Assembly: GCF_011947195.1 (NCBI RefSeq)
Contig: NZ_JAATVY010000004.1
Location: forward strand, 62,001 to 126,000
Length of the DNA: 64,000 nucleotides
Reading direction: 5' to 3'
From: Planosporangium thailandense
Lineage (GTDB): Bacteria > Actinomycetota > Actinomycetes > Mycobacteriales > Micromonosporaceae
Position 1 is the first letter of the stretch. Each line of letters opens with the position of its first letter. The notes below the pieces were generated by a model. The model ran no database searches. It was not told the origin of the DNA and worked only from the letters and a program-made list of their open reading frames with translations. This document shows, in pieces, positions 45,104-53,003 of the stretch. The translations under genes and the position numbers were made by a program.

Positions 45104-46167
45104 GGCCGCTCCCAGAACCCGGGCCCGATCGGGACCCTGAAATCAGACTTCGCCACGAAGACGCCGTCCTCAACGGTCAGCGGCAGCATCGGCAGCCGAC
45201 GCGTGGCCGGGCCGAACACCGGCCGGGCGTTGTCCGTGATTTGGAACTGCGACTGGTGGCACGGGCACAGCAGCCTGTTGGTCTGCTGCTCGTAAAGGCT
45301 AGCCGGGCAGCCGGCGTGGGTGCAGATCTTCGAGTACGCCACGTAGTTGCCCCACATGGCCCCGCCGTCCTCGGCGTTGACCGCGACGTTCTTCAGGTTG
45401 TCGCGCAGCGTCTGCGCATCCTGCTCGCGCAGGTGGATGAGCAGGACGGGCGAGTCGGCGTGCTCGTTGGTCGCGCCGCCGGGAACGCCGGGGAAGACCG
45501 TGGCCTGGCCGCCTGCGCTGACGTCCTCGGGCCGGATCTGGCTTCCGTCCTCGCGGGTGAGCTTGATCCGCTGGCCGTTCGCCGGCTTCCACGCGGTCTC
45601 GAACAGGCTGTGCTTGGGACTCTTGATCATGCCGCCGATCAGCGGCGCGGCCGCCGCGAGGCCCAACGGAGCCGCGCCGACCAGCAGCGCGCCCTTCAGC
45701 AGCGGGCGGCGCTTGATGCCGGTCTCGTCGACCATGTTGAGCATGGTCGCGCCGGTCAGGGCCCGCTCGTCCAGCGACGGCTGGTCGTGGCGCTCCTGGA
45801 TCGAGACCTCTTCCGGCAGCAGCTTCTTGGCCCACGTGACGATCGCGAAGCCGAGGAACGCCAGGGACAGCCCCAGCGTCAGGCCCAGCACCGGGTTGTA
45901 GAGCCGCTGCAGCCCGTTGCCCGGCGTGTACTTCCACGGCCACCAGATGTAGGCGACCACGAAGCCGAGACCGAGCAGGCCGGTGAGGAACAGCATCAGC
46001 GCGATCGCGCGCTCGACGCGCTTCTCGGCGCGGGTACCCGGCACCGGGAATCGCGGAGCGTAGTGAACGATCTCCACGCCGTCCCGGCGCGCACCCTCCT
46101 TGACCAGGTCGAACCTGGTCAAGGATCGGTCGTTTACGTCGAAGTCGACGTCACTGTTCGTACTCAT
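45100..46167 (-). CDS. qcrA: Rieske iron-sulfur subunit of cytochrome bc1
   Basis: 355 residues. Three membrane segments in the N-terminal half (the actinobacterial form has more than the usual single anchor), then the Rieske domain with CTHAGCPA and CPCHQSQF ligands. Carries electrons from menaquinol to the c-type haems of QcrC. Overlaps qcrB and qcrC by 4 bases each, so the three are translationally coupled. Confidence 0.95.
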   Translation of the reverse strand: MSTNSDVDFDVNDRSLTRFDLVKEGARRDGVEIVHYAPRFPVPGTRAEKRVERAIALMLFLTGLLGLGFVVAYIWWPWKYTPGNGLQRLYNPVLGLTLGLSLAFLGFAIVTWAKKLLPEEVSIQERHDQPSLDERALTGATMLNMVDETGIKRRPLLKGALLVGAAPLGLAAAAPLIGGMIKSPKHSLFETAWKPANGQRIKLTREDGSQIRPEDVSAGGQATVFPGVPGGATNEHADSPVLLIHLREQDAQTLRDNLKNVAVNAEDGGAMWGNYVAYSKICTHAGCPASLYEQQTNRLLCPCHQSQFQITDNARPVFGPATRRLPMLPLTVEDGVFVAKSDFRVPIGPGFWERP

Positions 46168-47018
46168 GACTTCCCTGCAATCCAGAGGGTGACGAACATG
46201 ATCGAAACCATGCCGACCAGGAAGATCACCAGAGCCTCAGGGACCGGTCCGTAGCGGCCGAGGCCGAACCCGCCCGGGTCCTGGTCGCCCTTCTGGTACT
46301 GGATGTAGGCGATGATGTCGCGCTTCTCCTGCGGCGTGATCTGGTTGTCACCGAACACCGGCATGTTCTGCGGGCCGCTCAGCATCGCCGCGTAGATCTC
46401 GCGGTCGGTCGCCGGCTTGAGGCTCGGCGCGTACTTGCCGGACGACAGGGCGCCGCCGTTGGTGCTGAACGCGTGGCACGACGCGCAGTTCACGCGGAAC
46501 AGCTGGCCGCCCTTCGCGATGTCGCCGCCCTCGCGCAGGTTGGTACCGGCGGGCAGCTGCGGGCCGCCACCGAGCTCCTGGATGTAGGCGCCCATCTGCT
46601 GGGCCTGCTCGACGGTGAACAGCGGCTGCTTGCGCTCGACCTGCGCCTGCTGCGGACGGGCGGCGGGCATCCGGCCGGTCTCGACCTGGAACTCCACATC
46701 CGCCGACCCGACGCCGATGAGGCTCGGCGCGCGGTCCTTCACGCCCTGGGCGTTGGGGCCGTGGCACGTGGCGCAGCTCTGGTCGTACAGCCGCTTGCCC
46801 AGCTGTGCCGCCTCGGAGAGCTTCGGCGTGTCCTCGGCCTGGCTGCCGGGCGCGAACGCGGTGTAGATGCCCCCGACGACGACGAGCGCGAGCAGCAGCC
46901 GTACCCCCGCGAAGAGGCGGCGCTGTAGGCGGCTTCTCCGAACCGGACCGGCGAACAGCCTGCCGCGTCGGGCAGCACGTGGCGGGCCGGCAGCGCCGGC
47001 CGAATCGTCGAAAGTCAT
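46164..47018 (-). CDS. qcrC: Dihaem cytochrome c subunit of bc1
   Basis: 284 residues: basic N-terminus, one membrane segment (about 37-56), two class I haem sites CATCHGPNAQG and CASCHAFSTNGG, and a C-terminal membrane anchor (ALVIFLVGMVSIMFVTLWIAG). In actinobacteria this subunit replaces soluble cytochrome c in passing electrons to CtaC. Overlaps qcrA by 4 bases; 86 bases downstream of ctaE. Confidence 0.95.
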   Translation of the reverse strand: MTFDDSAGAAGPPRAARRGRLFAGPVRRSRLQRRLFAGVRLLLALVVVGGIYTAFAPGSQAEDTPKLSEAAQLGKRLYDQSCATCHGPNAQGVKDRAPSLIGVGSADVEFQVETGRMPAARPQQAQVERKQPLFTVEQAQQMGAYIQELGGGPQLPAGTNLREGGDIAKGGQLFRVNCASCHAFSTNGGALSSGKYAPSLKPATDREIYAAMLSGPQNMPVFGDNQITPQEKRDIIAYIQYQKGDQDPGGFGLGRYGPVPEALVIFLVGMVSIMFVTLWIAGKS

Positions 47019-47104
47019 GTCCTCAACCTTTGAAACCTTGTCGTCAGTCGTCAGGTACTTCGTCTACAAGGACGGAAAACGGGTGCGACTCGTGACTGGT
47101 CGCG

Positions 47105-47704
47105 TTACCTCAGCAGGTAGATCATGCTGAACAGCGCGACCCACACCAGGTCGACGAAGTGCCAGTAGTACGACACGACGATCGCCGAGGTGGCCTGGGC
47201 GGGCGTGAACCGCCCCATGGTGGTCCGGATCATGAAGAAGATGAAGGCGATCAGACCGCCGGTCACGTGCAGACCGTGGAAACCGGTCGTCAGGTAGAAC
47301 ATCGATCCGTACCCGTCGGCATTGATCTTGATGCCTTCGTGTACCAGGTTCCGGTACTCGTTCGCCTGGCCCAGCACGAAGACCAGACCCATGACGAAGG
47401 TGAGCGTGAACCACCGGCGCAGTGCGTGCACGTCGCCGCGCTCCGCGGCGAACACGCCGAACTGGCAGGTCACCGACGACAATACGAGGATCGTCGTGAA
47501 TGTCACGGCGTACGGCAGGGCCAGGTGGGGGGTGTGTTCCTTCCACAGGCCCGGAGCCGCCGCCCGAATGGAGAAGTACATAGCGAACAGCGCCGCGAAG
47601 AACATGAGCTCACTGGAGAGCCACACGATTGTTCCGACGCTGACCATGTTCGGTCGGGTCAGCGAATGGACCTGACTCTTGGGAATGGCTGGGGCCGCAG
47701 TCAC
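47105..47704 (-). CDS. ctaE: Cytochrome c oxidase subunit III
   Basis: About 200 residues with five or so membrane segments: [22 protein letters not shown], the conserved [15 protein letters not shown] and [12 protein letters not shown] are subunit III hallmarks. GTG 47704 is chosen because AATAAT ends six bases before it, and the upstream frame lacks signals. First gene of the ctaE-qcrC-qcrA-qcrB operon; it is divergent from the ctaG-like gene. Confidence 0.94.
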   Translation of the reverse strand: MTAAPAIPKSQVHSLTRPNMVSVGTIVWLSSELMFFAALFAMYFSIRAAAPGLWKEHTPHLALPYAVTFTTILVLSSVTCQFGVFAAERGDVHALRRWFTLTFVMGLVFVLGQANEYRNLVHEGIKINADGYGSMFYLTTGFHGLHVTGGLIAFIFFMIRTTMGRFTPAQATSAIVVSYYWHFVDLVWVALFSMIYLLR

Positions 47705-47798
47705 GCGGTCATTATTGCCCCCGACATGGGACGGCACGCGCCGGGGTCGCCGCATTCGTGCGTGTCGCCACCCGGTGGGCGCTCCCGCACGCGGGGGC

Positions 47799-47804
47799 TA
47801 GCCT
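47799..47804 (+). promoter_or_regulatory. -10 element TAGCCT, leaderless ctaG start
   Basis: TAGCCT ends exactly 7 bases before GTG 47812 with no ribosome binding site. Confidence 0.6.
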
Positions 47805-47811
47805 CTTGTCC

Positions 47812-48879
47812 GTGCGCTTTCCAGGAGATGCGGTCGCCGTCCTCGCCCATGGGGGCGAGGACCCGTTGCCGCCGCTGCGGGCCGCCAGCCTGTTCCACCT
47901 CGACCTCGACCCGTTGTTCACGACGACGCTGGCCGTCATCGCCATCGTCTACCTCTACGGGGTCCTGCGGCTGGAGCGACGCGGCGACCGGTGGCCGGTG
48001 CTGCGCACAGTGGCGTTCCTCGTCCCCGGCCTCGGCGGTATCGCGTCCGTCACCCTCACCGGCGTCGGCACCTACGACGACACCCTGCTGTCGGTGCACA
48101 TGGTGCAACACATGGTGCTGTCCATGATCGCACCGATCTTCCTCGCGCTCGGCGCGCCGGTGACGCTCGCACTGCGGACGCTTCCGCCCGGCGCGCGCCG
48201 GGCGCTGCTGTCGGTGGTGCACAGCCGGGTGGTGAAGATCTGGACGTACCCCCTGTTCGCCTACGGCCTGTTCGTGGTCACCCCGTTCATCCTCTACTTC
48301 ACCGGCCTGTACCGGCTGACGATGGAGAACGACCTGGTCCACCAGCTGGTGCACATCCACTTCATCGGTGTGGGCTGCCTGTTCTTCTGGCCGCTGCTCG
48401 GCCTCGACCCGCTGCCCGGGCGCTGGCCGTACCCGGGCCGGGCGTTGCTGATGCTGCTGTCCACCCCGTTCCACGTGGTGCTCGGGCTGACGGTCATGCA
48501 GAGCACGGTGCTGCTCGGCGGCGACTACTACCCCTCGCTGCACCTCGACTGGGCCAACCCGTGGACCGACCAGCGCGTCGCCGGCGGCATCCTGTGGGCC
48601 GGCGGCGAGGTGGTCAGCGTCACCGTGCTGGCCGTGCTCGTGGTGCAGTGGATCCGCCAGTCCGAGCGGGAGGCGCGCCGGGTCGACCGGCAGCTCGACC
48701 GGCAGGAGGCGGCGGCGAACGCCCGGGCCGCGGCGAGCGCCCGGGCCGCGGCGGGTACCGCCGACGCGGCCGAGCCGTCGGGTGACGGCTCGCCGGAGTG
48801 GACCGCCCCGTGGTGGGAGCAGCAGGGCGGGTACGATCCCATCGGCAGTCGAGACACGCAGGGAGCCACCAGCCGATGA
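47812..48879 (+). CDS. ctaG: Cytochrome c oxidase assembly protein, CtaG (caa3 type)
   Basis: About 355 residues, seven hydrophobic segments. [26 protein letters not shown] and [27 protein letters not shown] with multiple His fit the caa3-type CtaG copper-insertion factor for CuB. A charged, Ala/Arg-rich tail of about 70 residues is added at the C-terminus ([20 protein letters not shown]). The start is leaderless by TAGCCT spacing. The stop overlaps the next gene as ATGA. Confidence 0.9.
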   Translation: MRFPGDAVAVLAHGGEDPLPPLRAASLFHLDLDPLFTTTLAVIAIVYLYGVLRLERRGDRWPVLRTVAFLVPGLGGIASVTLTGVGTYDDTLLSVHMVQHMVLSMIAPIFLALGAPVTLALRTLPPGARRALLSVVHSRVVKIWTYPLFAYGLFVVTPFILYFTGLYRLTMENDLVHQLVHIHFIGVGCLFFWPLLGLDPLPGRWPYPGRALLMLLSTPFHVVLGLTVMQSTVLLGGDYYPSLHLDWANPWTDQRVAGGILWAGGEVVSVTVLAVLVVQWIRQSEREARRVDRQLDRQEAAANARAAASARAAAGTADAAEPSGDGSPEWTAPWWEQQGGYDPIGSRDTQGATSR

Positions 48880-49277
48880 CCGAGGGCAAGTACACGGTTC
48901 TGCTCTACAGCGACGACCCGCAGGTGCGGGACCGGATGCGGCTGGCCATCGGCACCCGGCCCGCCAAGGATCTGGCCGTCGACTTCGTCGAGTCGTCCAC
49001 GTACGACGAGACCATCCGCCTCATCGACGCCCACGACGTCGACCTGGTCGTGCTGGACGGCGAGGCGGCCCCGGCCGGTGGCCTCGGCATCGCGCGCCAG
49101 CTCAAGGACGAGCTGTCGGACGCGCCGCCGACGTGCGTGGTGATCGCGCGGGCGGCGGACCGCTGGCTCGCCGCGTACGCGCGGGTCGACGCGACCCTCG
49201 TGCACCCCCTCGACCCCGTGCTCACCGGGCGTACCGTCGCCAACCTGCTGCGCGGGCGCGCCGCGCTCGCCAGCTAG
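48876..49277 (+). CDS. Atypical stand-alone receiver-domain protein
   Basis: 133 residues resembling a response-regulator receiver without output domain: the acidic pair is [10 protein letters not shown] (about 11-12) and the phosphoacceptor Asp is in [13 protein letters not shown] (about 55). The usual Lys near the end is replaced (LVHPLDPVL), and the DxMP loop is DGEAAP, so phosphorylation chemistry may be changed or lost. ATGA overlap couples it to ctaG; trpD follows after 8 bases. Its partner is unknown. Confidence 0.75.
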   Translation: MTEGKYTVLLYSDDPQVRDRMRLAIGTRPAKDLAVDFVESSTYDETIRLIDAHDVDLVVLDGEAAPAGGLGIARQLKDELSDAPPTCVVIARAADRWLAAYARVDATLVHPLDPVLTGRTVANLLRGRAALAS

Positions 49278-49285
49278 TCGGTCCG

Positions 49286-50335
49286 ATGGCTGACCGGACC
49301 TGGCCACACCTGCTCGCCACCCTGCTCGACGCGCAGGACCTCTCGACCGAGGACACCGCCTGGGCGATGGGCGAGATCATGTCCGGCGGCGCGACCCCCG
49401 CACAGATCGCGGCGTTCGCGGTGGCTCTCCGCGCCAAGGGGGAGACCGCCGCGGAGATCGCCGGGCTGGTCGAGGCCATGCTGGCCAACGCCACCCGGGT
49501 CGAGCTTCCGGCCGAGGTGCGGGCTGCGGCCGTCGACATCGTCGGCACCGGTGGTGACCGCGCCCACACGGTCAACATCTCCACGATGGCCGCCATCGTG
49601 GTGGCCGCCGCCGGTGTGCCGGTCATCAAGCACGGCAACCGGGCCGCCTCGTCGTCGTGCGGCGCGGCCGACCTGCTGGAGGAGCTCGGCGTCCCGCTCG
49701 ACATGGGCCCCGCCGAGGTGGCCAGGTGCGTGACCGAGGTCGGGATCGGGTTCTGTTTCGCGGCCCGCTACCACCCCGGCATGCGCCACGGCTCCATTCC
49801 GCGCCGCGAGATGGGCGTGCCGACCTTCTTCAACTTCCTCGGGCCGTTGACCAACCCGGCTCAGCCGGCGGCGGCCGCGGTGGGCTGCGCCGACCCCCGG
49901 ATGGCCGGCGTGATGGCCGAGGTGTTCGCGCGCCGCGGGGACTCGGTGCTGGTGATGCGCGGGGAGGACGGGCTCGACGAGTTCACCACCACCGCGCCGA
50001 CCCGCGTCTGGGCCGTCCGCGACGGGCGCGTGACCGAGACGGTCGTCGACGCCGCCGACCTCGGCGTGGCCCGCTCCCGGCCGGAGGACCTGCGCGGTGG
50101 CGACGCCCGCCACAACGCCGGCGTGGCCCGCGCGCTCTTCGCGGGCAAGACCGGTCCGGTGCGCGACGCGGTGCTGGTCAACGCGGCTGCCGCGCTGGCG
50201 GCGCAGGCGGGCTGGGGCGACGACCTCGGCGCCGTGCTGCGCGATGCGATGGACCGGGCGGCGGCAGTGATCGACTCCGGTGCCGCCGCCGCGCTGACGG
50301 AGCGCTGGGTCACCACCGCGACGTCACTGCGGTAG
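49286..50335 (+). CDS. trpD: Anthranilate phosphoribosyltransferase
   Basis: About 349 residues; second committed step of tryptophan synthesis, joining anthranilate to PRPP. The PRPP loop is [18 protein letters not shown], followed by [21 protein letters not shown] and the metal site in GEDGLDEFT. No other trp gene is nearby, as in mycobacteria. The last 12 bases overlap the convergent hydrolase. Confidence 0.95.
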   Translation: MADRTWPHLLATLLDAQDLSTEDTAWAMGEIMSGGATPAQIAAFAVALRAKGETAAEIAGLVEAMLANATRVELPAEVRAAAVDIVGTGGDRAHTVNISTMAAIVVAAAGVPVIKHGNRAASSSCGAADLLEELGVPLDMGPAEVARCVTEVGIGFCFAARYHPGMRHGSIPRREMGVPTFFNFLGPLTNPAQPAAAAVGCADPRMAGVMAEVFARRGDSVLVMRGEDGLDEFTTTAPTRVWAVRDGRVTETVVDAADLGVARSRPEDLRGGDARHNAGVARALFAGKTGPVRDAVLVNAAAALAAQAGWGDDLGAVLRDAMDRAAAVIDSGAAAALTERWVTTATSLR

Positions 50336-51166
50336 CGACGACCGCGCCGCGAAGTCGGCCACGCGCGCCGCGAGCGGCGCGCCCGCGCGTACCCACCGGA
50401 AATGGTCGAGCGGGGCACCCGCCTCGGCCACCGTGTAGTGCGCCCGCTCGACCGTTGCGGCCGGCAGCTTCCCGCACAGGTGGTCCACGCTCGAGGCCGG
50501 TGTGTACCGGTCGTTGTCGACGCTCACGGCCAGCACCGGCGTGCGTACCGTCGCCAGGGCCGCCTCCACGTCCTCGCCGTCCAGCCGCGGGTAGCGTCCG
50601 TGCCGGGCGGTGTAGGCCCAGTCCCGGATCACGCCGCGCGCCTGCCGGCCGCCGAAGGTCCACCCCGGCCATACGCCCATCAGGGCGGAGGTCGCGGCGA
50701 TGGCCTGGGTGTACGCCAGGATGACCGGTCCCTGCGGGCCCGGGTAGGCCCGCCAGTACGGCGTGCCCACCGCCACGAGCACCAGCCCGGCGACGTCGGT
50801 CGGCCGGTGCGTCGCGAGATGCAGGGCGCACAGCTGACCACCGAGCGAGTGGCCGAACAGGAGGGCCTGCCGCCCGTCGAGGCGCGGCTTCAGGGCCTCG
50901 AGGACGGCCCCGACGTCACCGATCATCTCCGCGTAGCCGTACCCGGAGGCCCGGCTGGGCGTCGGGGTGCTGGCGCCGGTGCCGCGCAGGTCGGCGACGA
51001 CGACCGACAGTCCGGCCGCACCCAGTGAGAGGGCGAACCGCCGGTAGTAGCCCGCCGGCACGCCCATCGCCGGCCAGATCACCACTGCCGGGCCGGGCGT
51101 GTCCGGGTAAAGGTGCATCCCGATGCGTTCGCCGTCGCGGTCGACGTACTCCTGCGCGTAATCCAC
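50324..51166 (-). CDS. Alpha/beta hydrolase (serine esterase type)
   Basis: About 280 residues. Nucleophile elbow [16 protein letters not shown], acid residue region in SVDNDRYTP, catalytic His in [13 protein letters not shown]. It resembles YheT-like or ester hydrolases; substrate unknown. GTG 51166 is preferred because TATGCT ends exactly 7 bases before it; ATG 51178, four codons upstream, overlaps that hexamer and would not fit a leaderless start. Confidence 0.87.
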   Translation of the reverse strand: MDYAQEYVDRDGERIGMHLYPDTPGPAVVIWPAMGVPAGYYRRFALSLGAAGLSVVVADLRGTGASTPTPSRASGYGYAEMIGDVGAVLEALKPRLDGRQALLFGHSLGGQLCALHLATHRPTDVAGLVLVAVGTPYWRAYPGPQGPVILAYTQAIAATSALMGVWPGWTFGGRQARGVIRDWAYTARHGRYPRLDGEDVEAALATVRTPVLAVSVDNDRYTPASSVDHLCGKLPAATVERAHYTVAEAGAPLDHFRWVRAGAPLAARVADFAARSSLPQ

Positions 51167-51173
51167 GCCTGTC

Positions 51174-51179
51174 AGCATA
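51174..51179 (-). promoter_or_regulatory. -10 element TATGCT, leaderless hydrolase start
   Basis: TATGCT (minus strand) ends exactly 7 bases before GTG 51166 and overlaps an upstream in-frame ATG. Confidence 0.5.
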
Positions 51180-51289
51180 GAGCTACTAGTCAGTAACCTT
51201 CGGGTGGCGCGGCGTACCCGTGGAGCTGCTGCTGTTCCCCGGCGTGGCGATACGCGACCGGTGGCGGCGCCGGCCGTGAGCGAAGCGCT

Positions 51290-51577
51290 TCAGTCGGTCT
51301 CGTCGAACCCGATCGCGAACGTCTCTTCGAGGTCGTGCCGGGAGTACGCCCGGAAGGCGATGTGGGAGTCGGTGTTGATCACTCCCGGCACCTTCGAGAT
51401 GCCGCCCGCGATCACCTCGGCGATCTGGTCGAACTCGCGGACCCGCACCATCGCGATCAGGTCCACGCTCCCGGCGACCGAGTAGACCTCGCTGACGCCC
51501 GGCAGGTTCGCCAGCGCTTCGGCGACCTCGGGGATCGAGTCGGTGGCGCAGTCGATGAGGACGATAGCGTTGATCAC
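51290..51577 (-). CDS. Lrp/AsnC ligand-binding (RAM) domain protein
   Basis: About 95 residues: only the effector-binding ferredoxin-like half of Lrp/AsnC regulators (AIVLIDCATDSIPEVAEALANLPGV, VAGSVDLIAMVRVREFDQIAEVI, GVINTDSHIAFRAYS), with no DNA-binding helix-turn-helix. Such stand-alone RAM proteins bind amino acids and may modulate full-length Lrp proteins. AAGGAG precedes GTG 51577 by about 7 bases. Three genes from trpD, so tryptophan sensing is conceivable but unproven. Confidence 0.9.
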   Translation of the reverse strand: MINAIVLIDCATDSIPEVAEALANLPGVSEVYSVAGSVDLIAMVRVREFDQIAEVIAGGISKVPGVINTDSHIAFRAYSRHDLEETFAIGFDETD

Positions 51578-51619
51578 CCTGGGCTCCTTCGCGCGGGTGG
51601 GGTGGCGAACCTCCACATG

Positions 51620-52456
51620 CTACGGGGAGGTCGCGACGGTCAGATCACGGCCGACCCGTACGGCGTCGGCGAGGTGCTCGTCCGGCCCGACGAAGCCCCC
51701 CGGCCACACCACGCCCCGGGTCACCCGGCCGCGGACGACCGCACCGGCGCCGACCACCGCGCGGTACAGGCCGTCCGCGCCGACCTCGGCCCCGGGCGCG
51801 ACCAGGTTGCCGTCACCGGCGGCGTGCAGGTTGGCCCGCAGATAGTCGGCCGGCGTACCGGTGTCGAGGTAGACGCCCGGGTACTCCACGACCGTGAGCG
51901 CCCCGGCGGCCTCGGCCGGGCGCCAGACGGTGCGGACCAGGTCAGCCGGCTCAGGCGTCAGCCCCCGCACCATCGACCAGGGCAGCAGGGACAGGCCGGC
52001 GAACCGGTACGCGCCGAACTCAGCCGGTTTGTCCCCGGCCGGCACGCCGAGCAGCCGTACCGTCTCACCGTCCCAGCCATCGAGCAGCGCCGCCACGTCG
52101 GGGCCGGGCGGCGCCGACGAGGCCAGGTAGGCGTCGGCGTTGGCGACGAGCAGGCCGCGCCCGTCGATCCAGTCCCGTAGGTTGCCCAGGCCGCCCGAGG
52201 TGCCCAGCGGCTCGCCCGGCTCGACCGACAGCCGTGCTCGATCGCCGACGTGCGTAACCACCTGGTCGCCCAGGTAGCAGGCGTTGACCGCGACCCGGGT
52301 CGGACCGGAGAAGCCCAGCGCGGCCATCCGGGTGAGGCCCCGGTCGAGCAGGGGGACGTTGCCGACCGGGCAGAGCGCCTTCGGCCGGATCTCGGTCAGC
52401 GGACGCAGTCGGCGCCCCTCCCCGGCGGCCAGCACGACCGCGCAGACCTCAGTCAT
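51620..52456 (-). CDS. NDP-sugar pyrophosphorylase-like nucleotidyltransferase
   Basis: 278 residues. AVVLAAGEGRRLRPLTEIRPKALCPVGN is the nucleotide-binding signature with the activating Lys. NADAYLA and the late VVEYPGVYLDTGTPADYLRAN follow the sugar-nucleotidyltransferase pattern, then a short left-handed-helix-like tail (GADGLYRAVVGAGAVVRGRVTRGVVW). The sugar is unknown; MurU- or mannose-1-phosphate-type activity is possible. The start overlaps the Nudix gene by 8 bases, so the two may act on related nucleotides. Confidence 0.88.
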   Translation of the reverse strand: MTEVCAVVLAAGEGRRLRPLTEIRPKALCPVGNVPLLDRGLTRMAALGFSGPTRVAVNACYLGDQVVTHVGDRARLSVEPGEPLGTSGGLGNLRDWIDGRGLLVANADAYLASSAPPGPDVAALLDGWDGETVRLLGVPAGDKPAEFGAYRFAGLSLLPWSMVRGLTPEPADLVRTVWRPAEAAGALTVVEYPGVYLDTGTPADYLRANLHAAGDGNLVAPGAEVGADGLYRAVVGAGAVVRGRVTRGVVWPGGFVGPDEHLADAVRVGRDLTVATSP

Positions 52457-52979
52457 CTTCGGCCTTCAGCGGGCCGATGCCGTAGTGGGCGAGCAGGCGG
52501 GCCGTGGGGCCGGTCAGTCGGGGCAGCGCGTCGAGCGGGTGCCAGGCCGCCTCGTGCACCTCGGCCTCGTCGGGGTCGAGTGGCGCATCCGCCGGTACCT
52601 CGGTTTCGAAGACCATATCCACCCACCGTCCTCCGGTGTGGACGACGGCGTTGGGCGTAGCGGGGCGGAGCCGGTCGATGGGCAGCCGGATACCGGTCTC
52701 CTCGGCAAGCTCCCGTGCGGCGCCGGCGATCGGGCGTTCGCCCCGGTTGAGCAGACCGCCTGGAACCGACCAGCCGGGACCGGGCGGCTGACGCAGCAGC
52801 AGGATCCGTCCCGGCGACTCGGCGTCCGCGTCGCGCACGATGGTCACCGCGCCGACGATGTAGTGGACGCTGCCCATCCGGACCAGCCGTCGCCGCCACC
52901 GGAACGGTAGCCGGTAGAACGCGCGGAACGCGGCCAGGCGCAGCGCGCGCATCGCCGCGGGTCGTACGGAAGCCGTCAC
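52449..52979 (-). CDS. Nudix hydrolase
   Basis: About 176 residues. The Nudix box is complete: GGLLNRGERPIAGAARELAEETGI without a gap in the conserved Glu and Arg positions. An N-terminal basic helix (LAAFRAFYRLPFRWRRRLVR) is added. It hydrolyses a nucleoside diphosphate derivative, substrate unknown; the coupled nucleotidyltransferase hints at nucleotide-sugar or dNTP clean-up. GTG 52979 is chosen because TAGCCT ends exactly 7 bases before it; an upstream TTG is rejected. Confidence 0.92.
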   Translation of the reverse strand: MTASVRPAAMRALRLAAFRAFYRLPFRWRRRLVRMGSVHYIVGAVTIVRDADAESPGRILLLRQPPGPGWSVPGGLLNRGERPIAGAARELAEETGIRLPIDRLRPATPNAVVHTGGRWVDMVFETEVPADAPLDPDEAEVHEAAWHPLDALPRLTGPTARLLAHYGIGPLKAEDD

Positions 52980-52986
52980 CGGCAAA

Positions 52987-52992
52987 AGGCTA
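52987..52992 (-). promoter_or_regulatory. -10 element TAGCCT, leaderless Nudix start
   Basis: TAGCCT (minus strand) ends exactly 7 bases before GTG 52979. Confidence 0.6.
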
Positions 52993-53003
52993 CTTGTTCG
53001 CGG

